Assembly: GCA_034440615.1 (NCBI GenBank)
Contig: JAOTOM010004785.1
Span: 221,001-285,000 of the forward strand
DNA: 64,000 nucleotides
Source: Ashinkailepas kermadecensis
Taxonomy: Eukaryota > Arthropoda > Thecostraca > Neolepadidae
Direction: 5' to 3'
The translations under genes were made by a program, and so were the position numbers. The notes below the pieces were generated by a model. It was given only the letters and a program-made list of their open reading frames with translations. It did no database searches and was not told the DNA's origin. Below, one piece after another: positions 23,109 through 34,163 of this stretch; positions within the stretch are counted from its first letter, which is position 1, and every line of letters begins with the position of its first letter.

Positions 23109-23290
23109 ATTTAACATAACGTAAAACGACTACTCAGAGGAGCCATCGGATGTGGATGGGCCGATTTACCCTACAACTCATAACGTGGAACGGCAACCCA
23201 GAGGTGCAGCGGACGTAAATGAGCCGAATTGCCAAACACCGTACTAACCCAACTGACAACCCTGCATGGCATGCTTAGACTAACCTGCTG
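23109..23290 (+). mobile_element. LINE 3' UTR, uninterrupted copy
   Basis: This matches 55960-56044 joined to 62815-62893. Shared words are CATAACGTAAAACGACTAC, GAGGAGCCATCGGA, GAGCCGATTT, CTCATAACGT, CAGCGGACGTA and TAACCCAACT. It serves as an in-window empty site for the insertion at 56045-62814. The motif (T/C)CGGA-G-(A/T)GA(T/G)GAGCCGATTT recurs within the UTR. Confidence 0.85.
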
Positions 23291-23971
23291 CTGACAGCCA
23301 ACACGCGGCGGCCGGCGCGATAGGCCGTGTGGACAATTACCTCCCTGTCCGCACGGTAAAGATCCTCGGTGCTCTTCGGCAAGAGGAGAGGTGTAAAAAT
23401 GTGCAAATCGGATACCCTTGTCTTGATCCAAGGCCCTTGATATCCAAGGCCAGTTTAGCTACCTATCATATAGCCCTATCTAGTGCATTTGCCTATTTAG
23501 GCGTACATTCCAGCGCACAGTGCCACCACTGAAGATGCAGATCACTACCTAATTACTCTCGTGAGTACAAACATTGATTTTCCTCAGTCATTGATATATT
23601 GGTGACAATAAATATTATATAGATGCATATAAAAGTGAGTGCATTGATTAAGTGGCAAATCTGTTTCAATCATGGGTCATTTCCCCATTTTTTTTTATTT
23701 GGACACAGTGGTTCCAAGGCTTCCCACACCAAATATTCACTGAAGATTAAATTAAATTAGACAATGACTTTTGAGTACATACAATGCCAACGCACAAGCA
23801 ATAGCAGCAAGCAGCCTTCTCCACAGTGAAGTGTTCCTCAAGCATGGTAAATTTTCACCCCTCCCCCAAACAGCACATTGCATGTGTTTTGTTAGCTATG
23901 CATACCACATAACATTTCCAAATGCATCCAGCCTAAGCTAGTTTCTCAGGTCCATTTGTCTGTATTAGCTT
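23291..23971. other. No recognised gene
   Basis: A GC-moderate stretch, possibly still LINE-related near 23300-23450, then AT-rich sequence. No support for an exon. Confidence 0.35.
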
Positions 23972-24265
23972 TTAACCCGCCCCGGGGGGTTGATAAGCGC
24001 CCTGCTAAGGTTTTGCGCCGATAGTGAAAGAACGGCGCACGGCAACGCGCCGAAATTTGGCATACCTTTTCCCACATCAATTTGGCATGCTGTGTACAAA
24101 TTTTTGAGGTCAGGTCATCTAGGGTCAACGAATTAGTCAAGGTCAAGTGAGGTGACCTCCAGAAAAGTTAAACCAGTCGTCACGCTTTAACGGATAAAGA
24201 TATTTGAATGAAACTTTCATCGTTTGCTTATCTTTAGGGATGTAACAAAACGCAACAGCGGATTT
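23972..24265 (-). mobile_element. TTAA MITE, family C, copy 2 (truncated, inverted)
   Basis: It begins TTAACCCGCCCCGGGGGG at 23972 and reads as the inverted right third of 47830-48670: GTTGATA, AAGGTTTT, a GCGCGCCG-like hairpin, then a TGACCT/AGGTCA-rich block and AACGCA. Homology stops near 24265 at a T-run. It carries three AGGTCA (two of them overlapping) and one TGACCT within about 80 bp. Confidence 0.75.
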
Positions 24266-26205
24266 TTTTTGACGGACGGAACCCCGTCACGACTTTTAGG
24301 TGCCCGATCCCTCAGGCATCCATGAGGCTTCCCTTTTTGGGCAACCGTACCTAGCATGCCCAGAGACTGGTCTAAGAGATTTCAAGTGCGGTATAGCGAC
24401 CTGCCCCAAGACCAACGAATAATTAATTAAGAGCCTAATCAGTCATGCAGACACTCAATATGTCACGTAAATGCCTGGTTCTGAAACAGCCAGAACGGTG
24501 GCTCGAACGGCATTGACAATCTTCACAATGGAGGATCAGTCATCAGACCAATCATCAGCTGACGCTACTTCGATCATCACTGTGTGATTGGCAGATGGGC
24601 AGCGGCCGGCCTGTTTGAATCTTTTTGTGTCAGGTCCACACGGGCTAGCCTTCTGGTTCTATCTTACGAACATTACAAAACGATAGCCTGTTATGATATT
24701 GGATTCATGGACACGGGAGAAAGTATAGTGTGGTGACGATGGTAACGATTGTGCGTTTGAGTGCAAGGCAAGAACCTGAAAAGAAATCGCAAAAAGCATG
24801 GGCCATACTACCTACCTAGGTATATGAATATGAGTCCGAAGCATTTGAACTGATGGCAAGTGGACAATCATCACGTACACAAAATTGTGATAAACTGATG
24901 TGGGGTGATGTGTAGGCTTATAGCGACATATTGTAGGACTATTAGTAGTGCTGCCATCATCTGGTTCGGTAGTTGATGTCTAAATGAAATGCTACTGCAA
25001 GCTGGAGCAATAAAGTACAACCCTTATCGTTACTTTTGATGTCAACTCAGCACCTCCTGGTATATTGAAGGTCGTATATATATTTTATTTACACACAATG
25101 TCTAAAACCCAGGTGCATCCAAGAGCCATTCTTCGTTATATTAAATAAACTACCACAAACTGCTTTTGAAGAAAAACAAGTTCATTTTTATAAATATCAA
25201 ATATCACAAATTTTCCTGGTTTTCTTTGCAATATGCAAAAATGCAAGTTGATAGAATGTTCGTTTTAATCAACAAAAAAACTTCATTAAAAAAAGGAATA
25301 AAAATCATGACGAATATCAAAATTTTGACAAATTTCCACGAGAGCGAATGGTTTCATCATCTTCATCGTGTTCAGAGACGTGTTTGTACATTTTTTTCCT
25401 AAAATGCTATGTCTGGTCTAAAGGAAATAGTTTAACCCAACCTAATCTAACCAAACCTAACCCTTTGTTTGCCTCCTGGAGGTAAAATGTGTGCAAAATT
25501 TGTCTTGTAGATACCTTAAGCAGCAATAATACCCTTTTCATTTTAATATTTGTTTTTTCAAAGCAAGAGCTTAGACTAGGTTAGCTTTTTTCTGAAGCTT
25601 ACCTTTATTCTTCATTATATATTACCCCACTTGAAGCCCTACTTTTTGCTATTATTTCGCTTGTAAACTGAAAAGTAAGGAGTATATGAGCGCCGGGAGT
25701 GGCTGAGATGCAACATGTTGGCCGACCTTGCAAAAATGCCTGATAAATATACGTCAAATATCGTTTGTTTGTCTTTCAAAATATGCGTGTCGAACATTGT
25801 TTCATCCTGTTTGCATGAACATGCTCTGGTAAGACTAGTGGGGTTTCTGCTGGTTCATAAATCCCATCATGGTCTGGGCTTCCCCACTGGGATTTCTCAG
25901 TGGGAATCCCTGGAAAATTGACACTGGGGATAGTATAAAATCCATCGGAGATTGTGTAGGAATCCCATGGTGAATTCCCATAGGGAACCGCATGGTATTC
26001 CCATACGATTGTCTCATGGGGAATGTTTCATATCCTGACAAGGAGAATCCCATGCAATTTGATTGGTCAATCCCATGTTATTTTTTTTCTCACTAGGGTG
26101 GTCTGGCTAATTGTTGATCTCCATAGACACAATTGCTTCTTTCTGCTATCCGCTACGTTCAGACATGGTTTACTCAGGGAAGGTGTTCCTGATAAGGGTG
26201 GGCCC
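24266..26205. other. No recognised gene
   Basis: Mostly AT-rich. A short AACCT/CTAACC-rich patch at 25434-25465 resembles degenerate arthropod telomere units but is too short to call. At 25840-26060 the words TGGGAAT and CCCATG recur in a degenerate way. Confidence 0.4.
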
Positions 26206-27965
26206 CAGTGCCGCAGCCAGGATTTCTGAAGGGGGCCAACCAAAAAAAAACGAAACAGAGAGTGCCTTCGGCACTCTGTTTGGTTTTTTTGTCTTTGTCA
26301 GAGAGGGACTTCGGCACACTCTGTTCTCTGTTCTCTGTTCTTCGAAAATGTGGGATGTTGCGTGGTGAGTGTCAAAATGTATTGCTTGTTCTAGTATGTT
26401 TTTAGTTGCTAGGGGGGGGGGGGAGCGGGGGTGGCAGCACAGCTCTCAATAATCCTGTCCAGTTCTCATCTCGGTGGGATTTCAGATCTCAGATGGGCCC
26501 TCACTAGTCCTCTTCAGCTCTTAGGGGTCCTTTTCATCCCTCAAGGGCCCTTTCAAACCAAAAAAGCATCCCATCGTTCTCTGACCCTCAGGTGCCCTAT
26601 TTATTCCTCAGCTGTTAGGTACCCATTCTAGGTGAGACTACTCTTTCCAGCTAGTATGGGCATTCCAGTTCTCGGGCGGGTCCTCTCTTGTTTGCTCGGC
26701 CCTTGTTAGCCCTCAGTGTGGAGGTCTTCCGGGCTCAAGGGCCCTTTCCACACAAGCTGTTAGATGCCGTACAATTTTTCCTCGGTAATATCTCTGCCCC
26801 TCAGGGCGGTCGCCTGGAGGCCCACATCGGACTGGCCATGAGGGTGGGTACCCCTTTATCCCTTGGACACGCCATTACTTTTTAAAAGCCCGGGCCTCTC
26901 CATGGGTTCAGAAGCCCTTTACGTATCACCGGGAACCCTTTGCTTCAGCTTGGATCGTCTCTTTAGCTCGGGGGCCTCTTTATCGGCTTGAGGCCCGCTG
27001 TCAGCGTTGAGCCCCTCTTCATCAGCGTGAGCCAAAGCCGACTCAGCGGCTCTGCACGTCCGGCACGGAGCCCCCATACGTCGGCTCAGGGCCCCTCTTT
27101 CACGGCTCAGGACACTCTCGTCCGTCCGTAGTCCCCTCTTCAAAAGTTTGGGCCTCGTCTATCACCGTGCGGTTCCGGCCCTAATCGGCCTAGGAGCTCT
27201 TCACACCGGCTCTAGTCCCTCTCCGACGGCCCGGGGTCCTCCCGTGGCTAGGGATTCTCTCCGTCGGTGCAGGGGCCCTTCTTAGCGACATAGGGCCTCC
27301 TCTATCAGGCCAGAGGCCCTCTTTCAACAGCATAGGCCCCTCCATCAGGTTAGGAGCCCTTGCACGGCTTGGGCCCCATCCGTCGGCCAAAGGACCCTTT
27401 CCGACAGCCCTAGATCCTCTACGGCAACTAGGGCCCCTCCGTCGTCTCAGGGGCCCTCCTTGACGACCCAGGGCATTTTCTAGCAAACGGAGGCCCCCTT
27501 TCAAACGCTTGGGCCCTGTCCATCAAGTCAGGGGTCCTTTCTCGGCTTGGACTCAACTGACAGCCCAGGGACCCTTCATATTGGCTCGGGCCCTCTCAGT
27601 CACCCCAGGTGCCCTTCCAACTATACGGGGGCCCCTCCTTCGATCTAGAAGCCCTTCACGTTAGCCTAGCCAAGGGCCCACAACATCTCCCTCAGGGCAC
27701 TTTCAGTTGGCTCGGGCCCCTCCCGTCGGTCCAGTGGCCCCGTACATTGTCCCAGAGGCCCTTCACGTTGTCCCTAGGGCCCTTCACGTCGGCCCAGGGC
27801 CCTTCACGTTAGCCCAGGTGCCCTTTCTCGTTGTCCCAAGGGCCCTTTACGTCGGCCCATGGTCCCTTGCGGGCCCCATGCACCTACGCCTTGAGGGGCC
27901 CTGCGGGCCCCTCGGACCCTCCAAGGGGGCGGGGCTGCTCCCTTCGCCCCCTGGCTACAGCACTG
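26206..27965 (+). mobile_element. hAT-like non-autonomous element with degenerate array
   Basis: The left end reads CAGTGCCGCAGCCAGG (26206-26221). The right end, read inward from 27965 on the minus strand, is CAGTGCTGTAGCCAGG. These are inverted repeats with 14 of 16 matches and the CAGTG start typical of hAT elements. Inside, 26430-27900 is a highly degenerate short-period array in which GGGCCC(T/C)TTC and CTCGG recur every 20-30 bp. A compact stem AGAGTGCC-TTC-GGCACTCT lies at 26259-26277. The flanking octamers (GTGGGCCC and TCACCCGC) do not match, so the target duplication is lost or the ends come from different copies. No transposase frame is present. Confidence 0.7.
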
Positions 27966-29848
27966 TCACCCGCACCGATAAAAAACGATTTAAAGTCCTT
28001 CTAGATGGATCTCGTAGGACCTACTTTTGACGGTGCGTCGACTGGTGTGCGAAAGTCGAAGATCCGTTTAGAACTTTCTTTTTGGAAACGTGAATATCCC
28101 GATATTCAGCGAAGATAGCGATTAATATCAAGGCATATGATTGATAGTGAATTTAACGGAGCATCTTTCACCTGTTATACGAAAGCGTCTAGCTCTGTAC
28201 GTCTTTTCCCTATTCACGGTCAAATTTCAGGCAAATTTGGGGGAAAATTTCAACATTTACCAGCCCATATCTCGAGCAAAATACATAGATTTTCTGAGCT
28301 CTTGCCGTCAAGTTACGTCTAGAGACCCTAATTTGTACGATAAAATTATGGCAAACAAAAATGTTGAGAAGAAAAACATTATTCTCCCACAATTTTTGGC
28401 CGTTTTAAACAATTGGCCCTAGATGACTGAATTTGTGTCCGACGTACAGAATCTTGATATTCCTATATTCACCGTGATGAGGGGAATCTGGTAAAGAAAA
28501 TCCAAAAAAATTCGAATGCCATTTCGATATTCAAACTATTTAGTAAACGTTTTGAAGCTGGACGAAAACGTCTCAAAATGAGGTCTCTGAAATTAGAACA
28601 CAACGATAAGCCATCAATTTTGAATACATTTACTTCCTTATCACATGTCCAAAAAATAGATATTTCCATCCCCACCCAAATAAAAATCTTGAATATAAAT
28701 GTATATCCGCTTCTTCGGGGTGTTTTTTAAATTAAAGTTTTCACATTTTGGATAGATGATGCATTGGTAACAGATGCACACATCAATTGTGCATCCAACC
28801 ACATATAGGATTTTGACATAACCTATGCAAACAATGGTAAAGGTGATGAAAAATGAACCAATGGTTTTCCTCAATATTTTCCCGAACAGGGTGCATATGA
28901 CACCTCCTAGGTCAACATGTGTTCATTTCATCAAAAGTCCGAGACGGGAGTTTCATGAAGAATTGATGTGCAGCACTTTGCCCCGTCATTTTTTTTAGCA
29001 CTTTGCCCCGAGTTTTTTTTCTTCAACAAAGTAAAAACAATGCAAATATTTATTCCATCATTAATTATGAACCATCAAAATTCTTTTTTCTTTAACTTTC
29101 TAGAGTATTTCATGCGCAGATTAATTGTGCTTTCCAAATGTTTTTTAAATAATTTTCTTTCTTTTTTCAAAATGCAGAAAGGTATAAACATTTCTTTGTA
29201 GCATGTCTATAGGAATAATTTGACAATTCTGATATCAAACAGACATAGCAGAATATATACCATCTATCTAATGGTACATATGTTTATCATTCAGTAATTA
29301 TTATAGGATTTACGGGCCCTGGAATTTATAGGCTTTTTTCGCTCAATCCCGTTAATGATATGTTCTTAACTCAAAAATATCATTTTTTTTCGTATTTTGC
29401 CTTGCTAACAAAGTTACCGACCGAATCGAAAACTGAAGTCATATTCATGACCAGTGAGGTATTCTACATCTAACAACATTGACTAGAACATTAGATAGCA
29501 AGCTAAAGGCATGTTTATAACACTAATATGTTATTTTCCAGCTTCGTGAAGCTGCTTTGGGAGCCCGTCTGTGGATATATTAATTTTTATCGCATATGGA
29601 CAACTTTTGACTGCCCCGTTTCCTACGGATTAGGGGAAGGTAACAAAATTGTGTCCTAAATCATTGGAGACCTTTTTCATATCCAAAAGTACTTGCTTTG
29701 ACCCTGGCCAAAAACAAATCCAAAAGGTTCCTTGATCAATTATGTATCATGAAAGGCTGATGCAATCCTCCTGGGATGGCTGAATCAATTTGAGAAAAAA
29801 AATGCCAATACGGAATGCGTACCCTGAACGGCCTGAACGGCGCACGGC
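27966..29848. other. No recognised gene
   Basis: AT-rich unique-looking sequence with many TTTT and AAAA runs. No exon with credible splice sites was found. Confidence 0.4.
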
Positions 29849-29928
29849 CTAAAACCGGCCGCGTTTCCGTGTTTTTTCCTTACCCTCCGCTAGGTGGGCT
29901 GATACGCAAGCAGCTGTTGGTTTCCAAT

Positions 29929-29964
29929 CCAGGCGTACATGATCCATGGATCATGTACACCTGG
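29929..29964. repeat. 36-bp near-perfect palindrome
   Basis: The arms CCAGGCGTACATGAT and ATCATGTACACCTGG (one mismatch) flank a central CCATGG, so there is no spacer. A further TGGATCCATGG follows immediately. Confidence 0.95.
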
Positions 29965-30244
29965 ATCCATGGTCCGGGTATCTAGGACGTATGATTCTCC
30001 GTCGGGTGTGTCACGGGTTGGTGAGGGGGGTAGACGGGGCTCCAGGACGTGGCCGACGCTCGCCCCCTCCGGCGGGGAGGGGGCTCCCGGTACCGAGGGT
30101 GAGAGGGGCGTGCAAGTGTCGGTGGAGGAAGGCACCCAGAAAGGGTGCAAACAAGGAAGGCACCCTGAAGGGGTGCTGCAGGGAATGGATGAAGATATCC
30201 GTGGTGGAAAGGTGGAGACTTTTCTCCCCACATCCGATGGGATC

Positions 30245-30312
30245 AGTCGGTCAGAGGCGGGCGCAGTAGGTTCACGCTATCCTTTGACCAAGAAAGGGAC
30301 CTCTGACCGACT
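30245..30312. repeat. Stem-loop, 13-bp perfect arms
   Basis: AGTCGGTCAGAGG at 30245-30257 pairs with CCTCTGACCGACT at 30300-30312 across a 42-base spacer. It could form a hairpin in DNA or RNA; no T-run suggests a role. Confidence 0.85.
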
Positions 30313-30660
30313 CTAACTTATAGGGAGGGGCACAAAACAATGACGAGCTGGCCGCTGGCAAGACTCGGTTTCCCGACGACGCCCGAGAGCGCCGCTGGGC
30401 TGAGAGGGAGTGGGAGGGGGAGCTACGTCGGCGAATCCGGCGAACAAGCCTACTAGTAGGCTGGGTGACCTACGCCACTCGAGGGGCGGAGCTTCCCGTA
30501 AGCGCCCTGGGAAGGGCATCTACGAGGCATCTGGAGTGGGTGGGTTGAGACAAGCTAATCGGCAGTCAGCGTCGTTGGGACAGCCTCCCGACGGAAGGTC
30601 CTGTCGATTGAAGCTCGCTGCGTCACGTTTCAACCCGTATAGAGTCAGACTACGCTCTTA

Positions 30661-31342
30661 AGAATTCTGCTCTCCATATTTGAATCATTCTAGCGACAAA
30701 GCTGATGTTTGGTGATTTTTCCTCACGATTGTTTTTTGTTCACATTGTGCCTAGTCTGAACAAGGGGGAAAATTATAGAAAATATTGAGATAGTGTTTTA
30801 GGGAGCCATCGTCAGAATTCATGACCTTCATTGTGTTGTGTTGGGTTTTGATTTATTATTTATCACGAAAGATGGACTAGGGGTAGATATGCAACTCGTT
30901 TCACATCGTGCAATATTTAAAAGACAATAGAGTCGCACCCAGAGAGGAAAATTTGCGGAGATCTCCAGGTTACTTATTGGTGTAGAACATGAGAAGTTGG
31001 ATAAGGATGGAAGATCCGAGTAGATGAGCATAATCAACCTTATGATTCTGGATGAACCTTGGTGTTCTGTAAAAAGTACGCTTAGTGTTGTTCATGAGTG
31101 GAGAGCTCGGTGGAGGAGGGTATGGTACTCGATTGTCAGCATACTGGGAGCAAGCTTACCATTGGACCCATGGTGTGCACTAGACATTCGAGATCCAAAG
31201 GCATTGCGGACAGTGGACACCCTTGTCCTTCCCCTCTAAGTCTGAGGATATGCCTACACCAATATCATATTTCAGGTATGGCAGTAATGTAGCGTACCAG
31301 TGATTTCGGGAACTGTAAATAGTGTGGCCATAATGCCACACA
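30661..31342. other. No recognised gene
   Basis: AT-rich sequence; only short open frames. Confidence 0.4.
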
Positions 31343-31444
31343 GAAGTAGTGCTAGGAGCCGTATCGTTGTGTGGAAGTAGTGCCAGGAGCCGGATCGTTG
31401 TGTGGAAGTAGTGCCAGGAGCCGGATCGTTGTGTAGAAGTAGTG
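31343..31444. repeat. 31-bp tandem repeat, about 3.3 copies
   Basis: The unit is GAAGTAGTGCCAGGAGCCGG followed by ATCGTTGTGTG, starting at 31343, 31374, 31405 and, partially, 31436. Confidence 0.9.
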
Positions 31445-32489
31445 TATTATGGTATTAATGTCCGCAACAGCCAAGTCTGCAGCAATAACGTCACGTAGCA
31501 GCGACGACACGCAAAAGTGATGTCTGGAGCAGTGAAGTATGCAGAACCCTTGTCGCGTGGCAGTAGGGTCGGAGCAGCTGTGTCGTCAGCGGTAGAAGCA
31601 GTGGCAGTATTGATGGCAGACCATTCACGTCATGTAGCTCCCTAATGTCGCAATTCTAATCAGGAAAATTTACATTTAGTAGTTCTGATCCGCCAGTGAC
31701 ATACCGTATTTTGATACAAAAATCATAAGTCAAAGCATGTCGATGCAGTGATTTCCCTTCCTCGGTAACTGTTGGGTACAATTGGCCGATGAGTTGTTCC
31801 ATAATGGTTGATGGATCTGGGCCGTAGTGGTTCCAAGCTCGGCTTTATCATTTGTGCTTCCACAACCCTAATGGCTAAGGATGAGTTGTGAGTGTGTGTA
31901 TGTGTGTGCGTGTACGCGTGCCTCTGACCCCAAGCACATGATTAGTCCTACTTCTAGGTACAAATGTTGAAAACTTAGCCCTCTATTCTCAAAATACTTC
32001 ATGCGAACTGCCAGTCGATTTGAGAACCGCTGATATACTGGGCTTGACTGGAGCATACGTCTGTCTGGCGGTGCAGTTTCCTACTGTGCAGCTTGGGAGC
32101 GGCCGATTCCAACACCAGGCGTTTTCGTTCGGACTGACCAAAGCCCTCGGTGTCCACCACTGTCTAGAGTCTAGACCATAGACATAGTAGTGGTCATGCA
32201 CGGATTTTAAGTGAAGTGTGAATGATAAAAGGTCTATTTGATGTTGGTGTTGTTGAGGGTAGCTACAATGCATTCGCCCCTATGCTTTCAGGACAATTAT
32301 TAACTATTATTGCATTGTTGTTCACCAAATTGTCGACGAATAACATCAACAATTTTGTTGTTGATAATTGCTGCTTTATTGTTGCCCGTGTTGTATGTTC
32401 TTATTGCTGCCTATTTATTATTGCCCGTGTTGTATGCTCTTATTGCTTGCACTGCACTGCACGCGCCCCCAGCTCCACCTCCTTCTCAC
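31445..32489. other. Downstream flank of the candidate prohormone gene
   Basis: No second coding exon of the minus-strand gene at 32490-33080 could be recognised here. A 39-bp imperfect duplication (TTGCCCGTGTTGTATG at 32382 and 32421) lies just downstream of its donor site. Plus-strand frames at 32222-32549 are low-complexity. Confidence 0.4.
32484..32489 (-). promoter_or_regulatory. Predicted splice donor of the prohormone-like exon
   Basis: On the minus strand the exon reads CAAAGG|GTGAGAAGG. This is a good donor match at the point where the protein-like composition ends. Confidence 0.55.
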
Positions 32490-33080
32490 CCTTTGACGTC
32501 GCATGAGAGCCAGCTCGCTGTTGCGCCGGAACATGGACTTGGCGTCTGATGGCTGGTCGCGCGGTGGCGGGAACTTGTGCACTCGTCCGTAGTTACCGGT
32601 AACTCCCTGCGATTGGGGCGACGGCTGCAGCTCCAGATACTTGGCTAGCTTGGTCAAGTTGTCCGTGGTTGACCTGCCTGGGGGCATATTCGCCACCAGT
32701 TTGGCGAGTGCTGGCGTCTGGAACTTGCGCACGTGGCCGTCGGGGCTGCGCACGAGCGTGCCGAAGGTGTGCTGTTGCGGCCGCCGCGGCGACTGATCGT
32801 ACGGCGACCGGTGACGCAGCGTGTCGCGCAGCCGGCTCAGCAGGTACGGCTCCTTGGAGCGCGGCATCGTGTTGGTGCGCAGCGCGTCGCGCTGCTGTCG
32901 CTTGGAGAGCTTCCACATGGCGCGCAGCTGTTCGCAGGAGGGCTCGCGCGGCGCGTACGGACCGTAGGAGATGAACTGGCTGCGCTCGCGCTGTCGCTTG
33001 TCGACGCTGGCCGTCGGCGAGTGTTGAGCGGCGGCCAGAGCGCAGACCAGCGCCACCCAGGTGAGCAGGCGGCCTGACAT
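32490..33080 (-). CDS. Secreted, dibasic-rich precursor (prohormone-like), first coding exon
   Basis: From the ATG at 33078-33080 the frame runs 197 codons to a donor site, GTGAGA, at 32484-32489 in phase 0; read-through to the stop at 32418 adds 23 unconvincing residues. Residues 1-18 form a signal peptide (LLTWVALVCALAAA, cleavage before QHSP). A KR follows at 28-29, then a motif-like block FISYGPYAPREPSCEQLRAM (about 36-55) ending in WKLSKRQ. Downstream are basic sites (RR, RSK) and a C-terminal MFRRNSELALMRRQR. One cysteine remains after cleavage. The GC-rich, codon-biased stretch contrasts with its flanks, and other frames are open only because of GC content. It resembles arthropod neuropeptide-type precursors, but I cannot name the family with confidence. 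A MITE ends 153 bp upstream of the ATG. Confidence 0.65.
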
Positions 33081-33232
33081 AGCCGGCCACACTCCACTAG
33101 CAGCTGTGCAGCATACGCCGGCTCTGTCGGTACACGGGCAACAACCTTTCACAGGCCGCACAGAGACGAACCACATGGTTGTGCACCAACGGCTCCCACT
33201 ACCTTCTCCCCACACCCGAAAAGAAAACATGA

Positions 33233-34163
33233 TTAACACGCGCACTGGAGGGGGGCGAAATCCGCCCACCCCTCCGGTTTTTCGTACATAACTGCAGATT
33301 GTACCGGTCGATATACGCGATTTTCTGTGTACCTACTTAGAAATGACCGGCGCGTCGCTTAAAGCAAGAAAAATGGAAATCGGCAGATTTTTTTTTCTCG
33401 AGTTAGGGGCCGTTAAAGTAAACAAATTTCGTAGCGCCAGACCACAAAAATCGGCGCTGATGCGCTTCCCGTATATCCGCAAAAGGGAAGTGTTCTTGGC
33501 AACACTAGCGACTTGTTTGATGTATATTTATATGCTATATAGTTTCAAAGTCATGTTAGGTCACCGAGGTCAAGTCAGGTCAAGTTCATGACAGGTTAAT
33601 GGAACCAAACTTGGTCAACTGGAATGTTGTCATGAATGCACTACTGTTTGTCATTTGTACTGTTTGTCATTGCTTTCCCTACTTTATTCATGTACTTCAC
33701 TCTTTTCTTCGCGAAGCCGATTGCGCCGAGCTGCCCGACGAAGCAGTCGAGCGGGCGGCCCGGTTCCGGTAACGGGAACAGGTAACTGACCTGATAAAGT
33801 GGTGCTATATAGGTGACCTGAGGTCAAATGTCGGGTCTGGCATCTGTATTGCATCATAAGTAATGTTCAAAACATCATTGATGCCCATTTTGGAGCATTT
33901 AAACACAATCACAGCGATCCATAACAATGACAAGCCAAGCCACGCAAAACAGAAAATTTTGACAAATGTGACCTCATTGGGCCTTGAAGATATTGACCTA
34001 AGGTCATGAAATTTGCACACAATAGAGATCACTGCTGTACCCATCCACTCTGCGAATTTGGTTCCTCCAGCTTTAATAGGAGCCGAGATCTTATGGGGGG
34101 CGGAATCCGCCCCCTCCCCTCCAGTGCGCGTAATTTTCAGAGGCCCTCCAGGGCGCGTGTTAA
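33233..34163 (+). mobile_element. TTAA-bounded MITE, family A, copy 1
   Basis: It is bounded by TTAA at 33233-33236 and 34160-34163. The left end is TTAACACGCGCACTGGAGGG; the right end, read inward on the minus strand, is TTAACACGCGCCCTGGAGGG. A subterminal hairpin GGGCGAAATCCGCCC is mirrored by GCGGAATCCGCCCC at the right. It is collinear with 46110-47038 over its full length. I count nine AGGTCA or TGACCT half-sites, including AGGTCA copies starting at 33558, 33567 and 33577 and two TGACCT-N-AGGTCA palindromes near 33818 and 33999. No transposase is encoded. It lies 153 bp upstream of the candidate prohormone ATG. Confidence 0.88.

Larger units (their letters stand above)
29849..30660. other. 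GC-rich island-like segment, origin unknown
   Basis: This block is abruptly more GC-rich than its AT-rich flanks and contains several mutually overlapping open frames on both strands (29890-30661). It includes the short duplication GGAAGGCACCC. The composition suits a CpG-rich element or retroelement 5' part, but I recognise no domain. Separate palindromes inside it are listed below. Confidence 0.4.

Noticed and set aside
25434..25465. Interstitial telomere repeat (AACCT/TTAGG type)
   Set aside because: Only a few imperfect units over about 30 bp in AT-rich sequence; could easily be chance.
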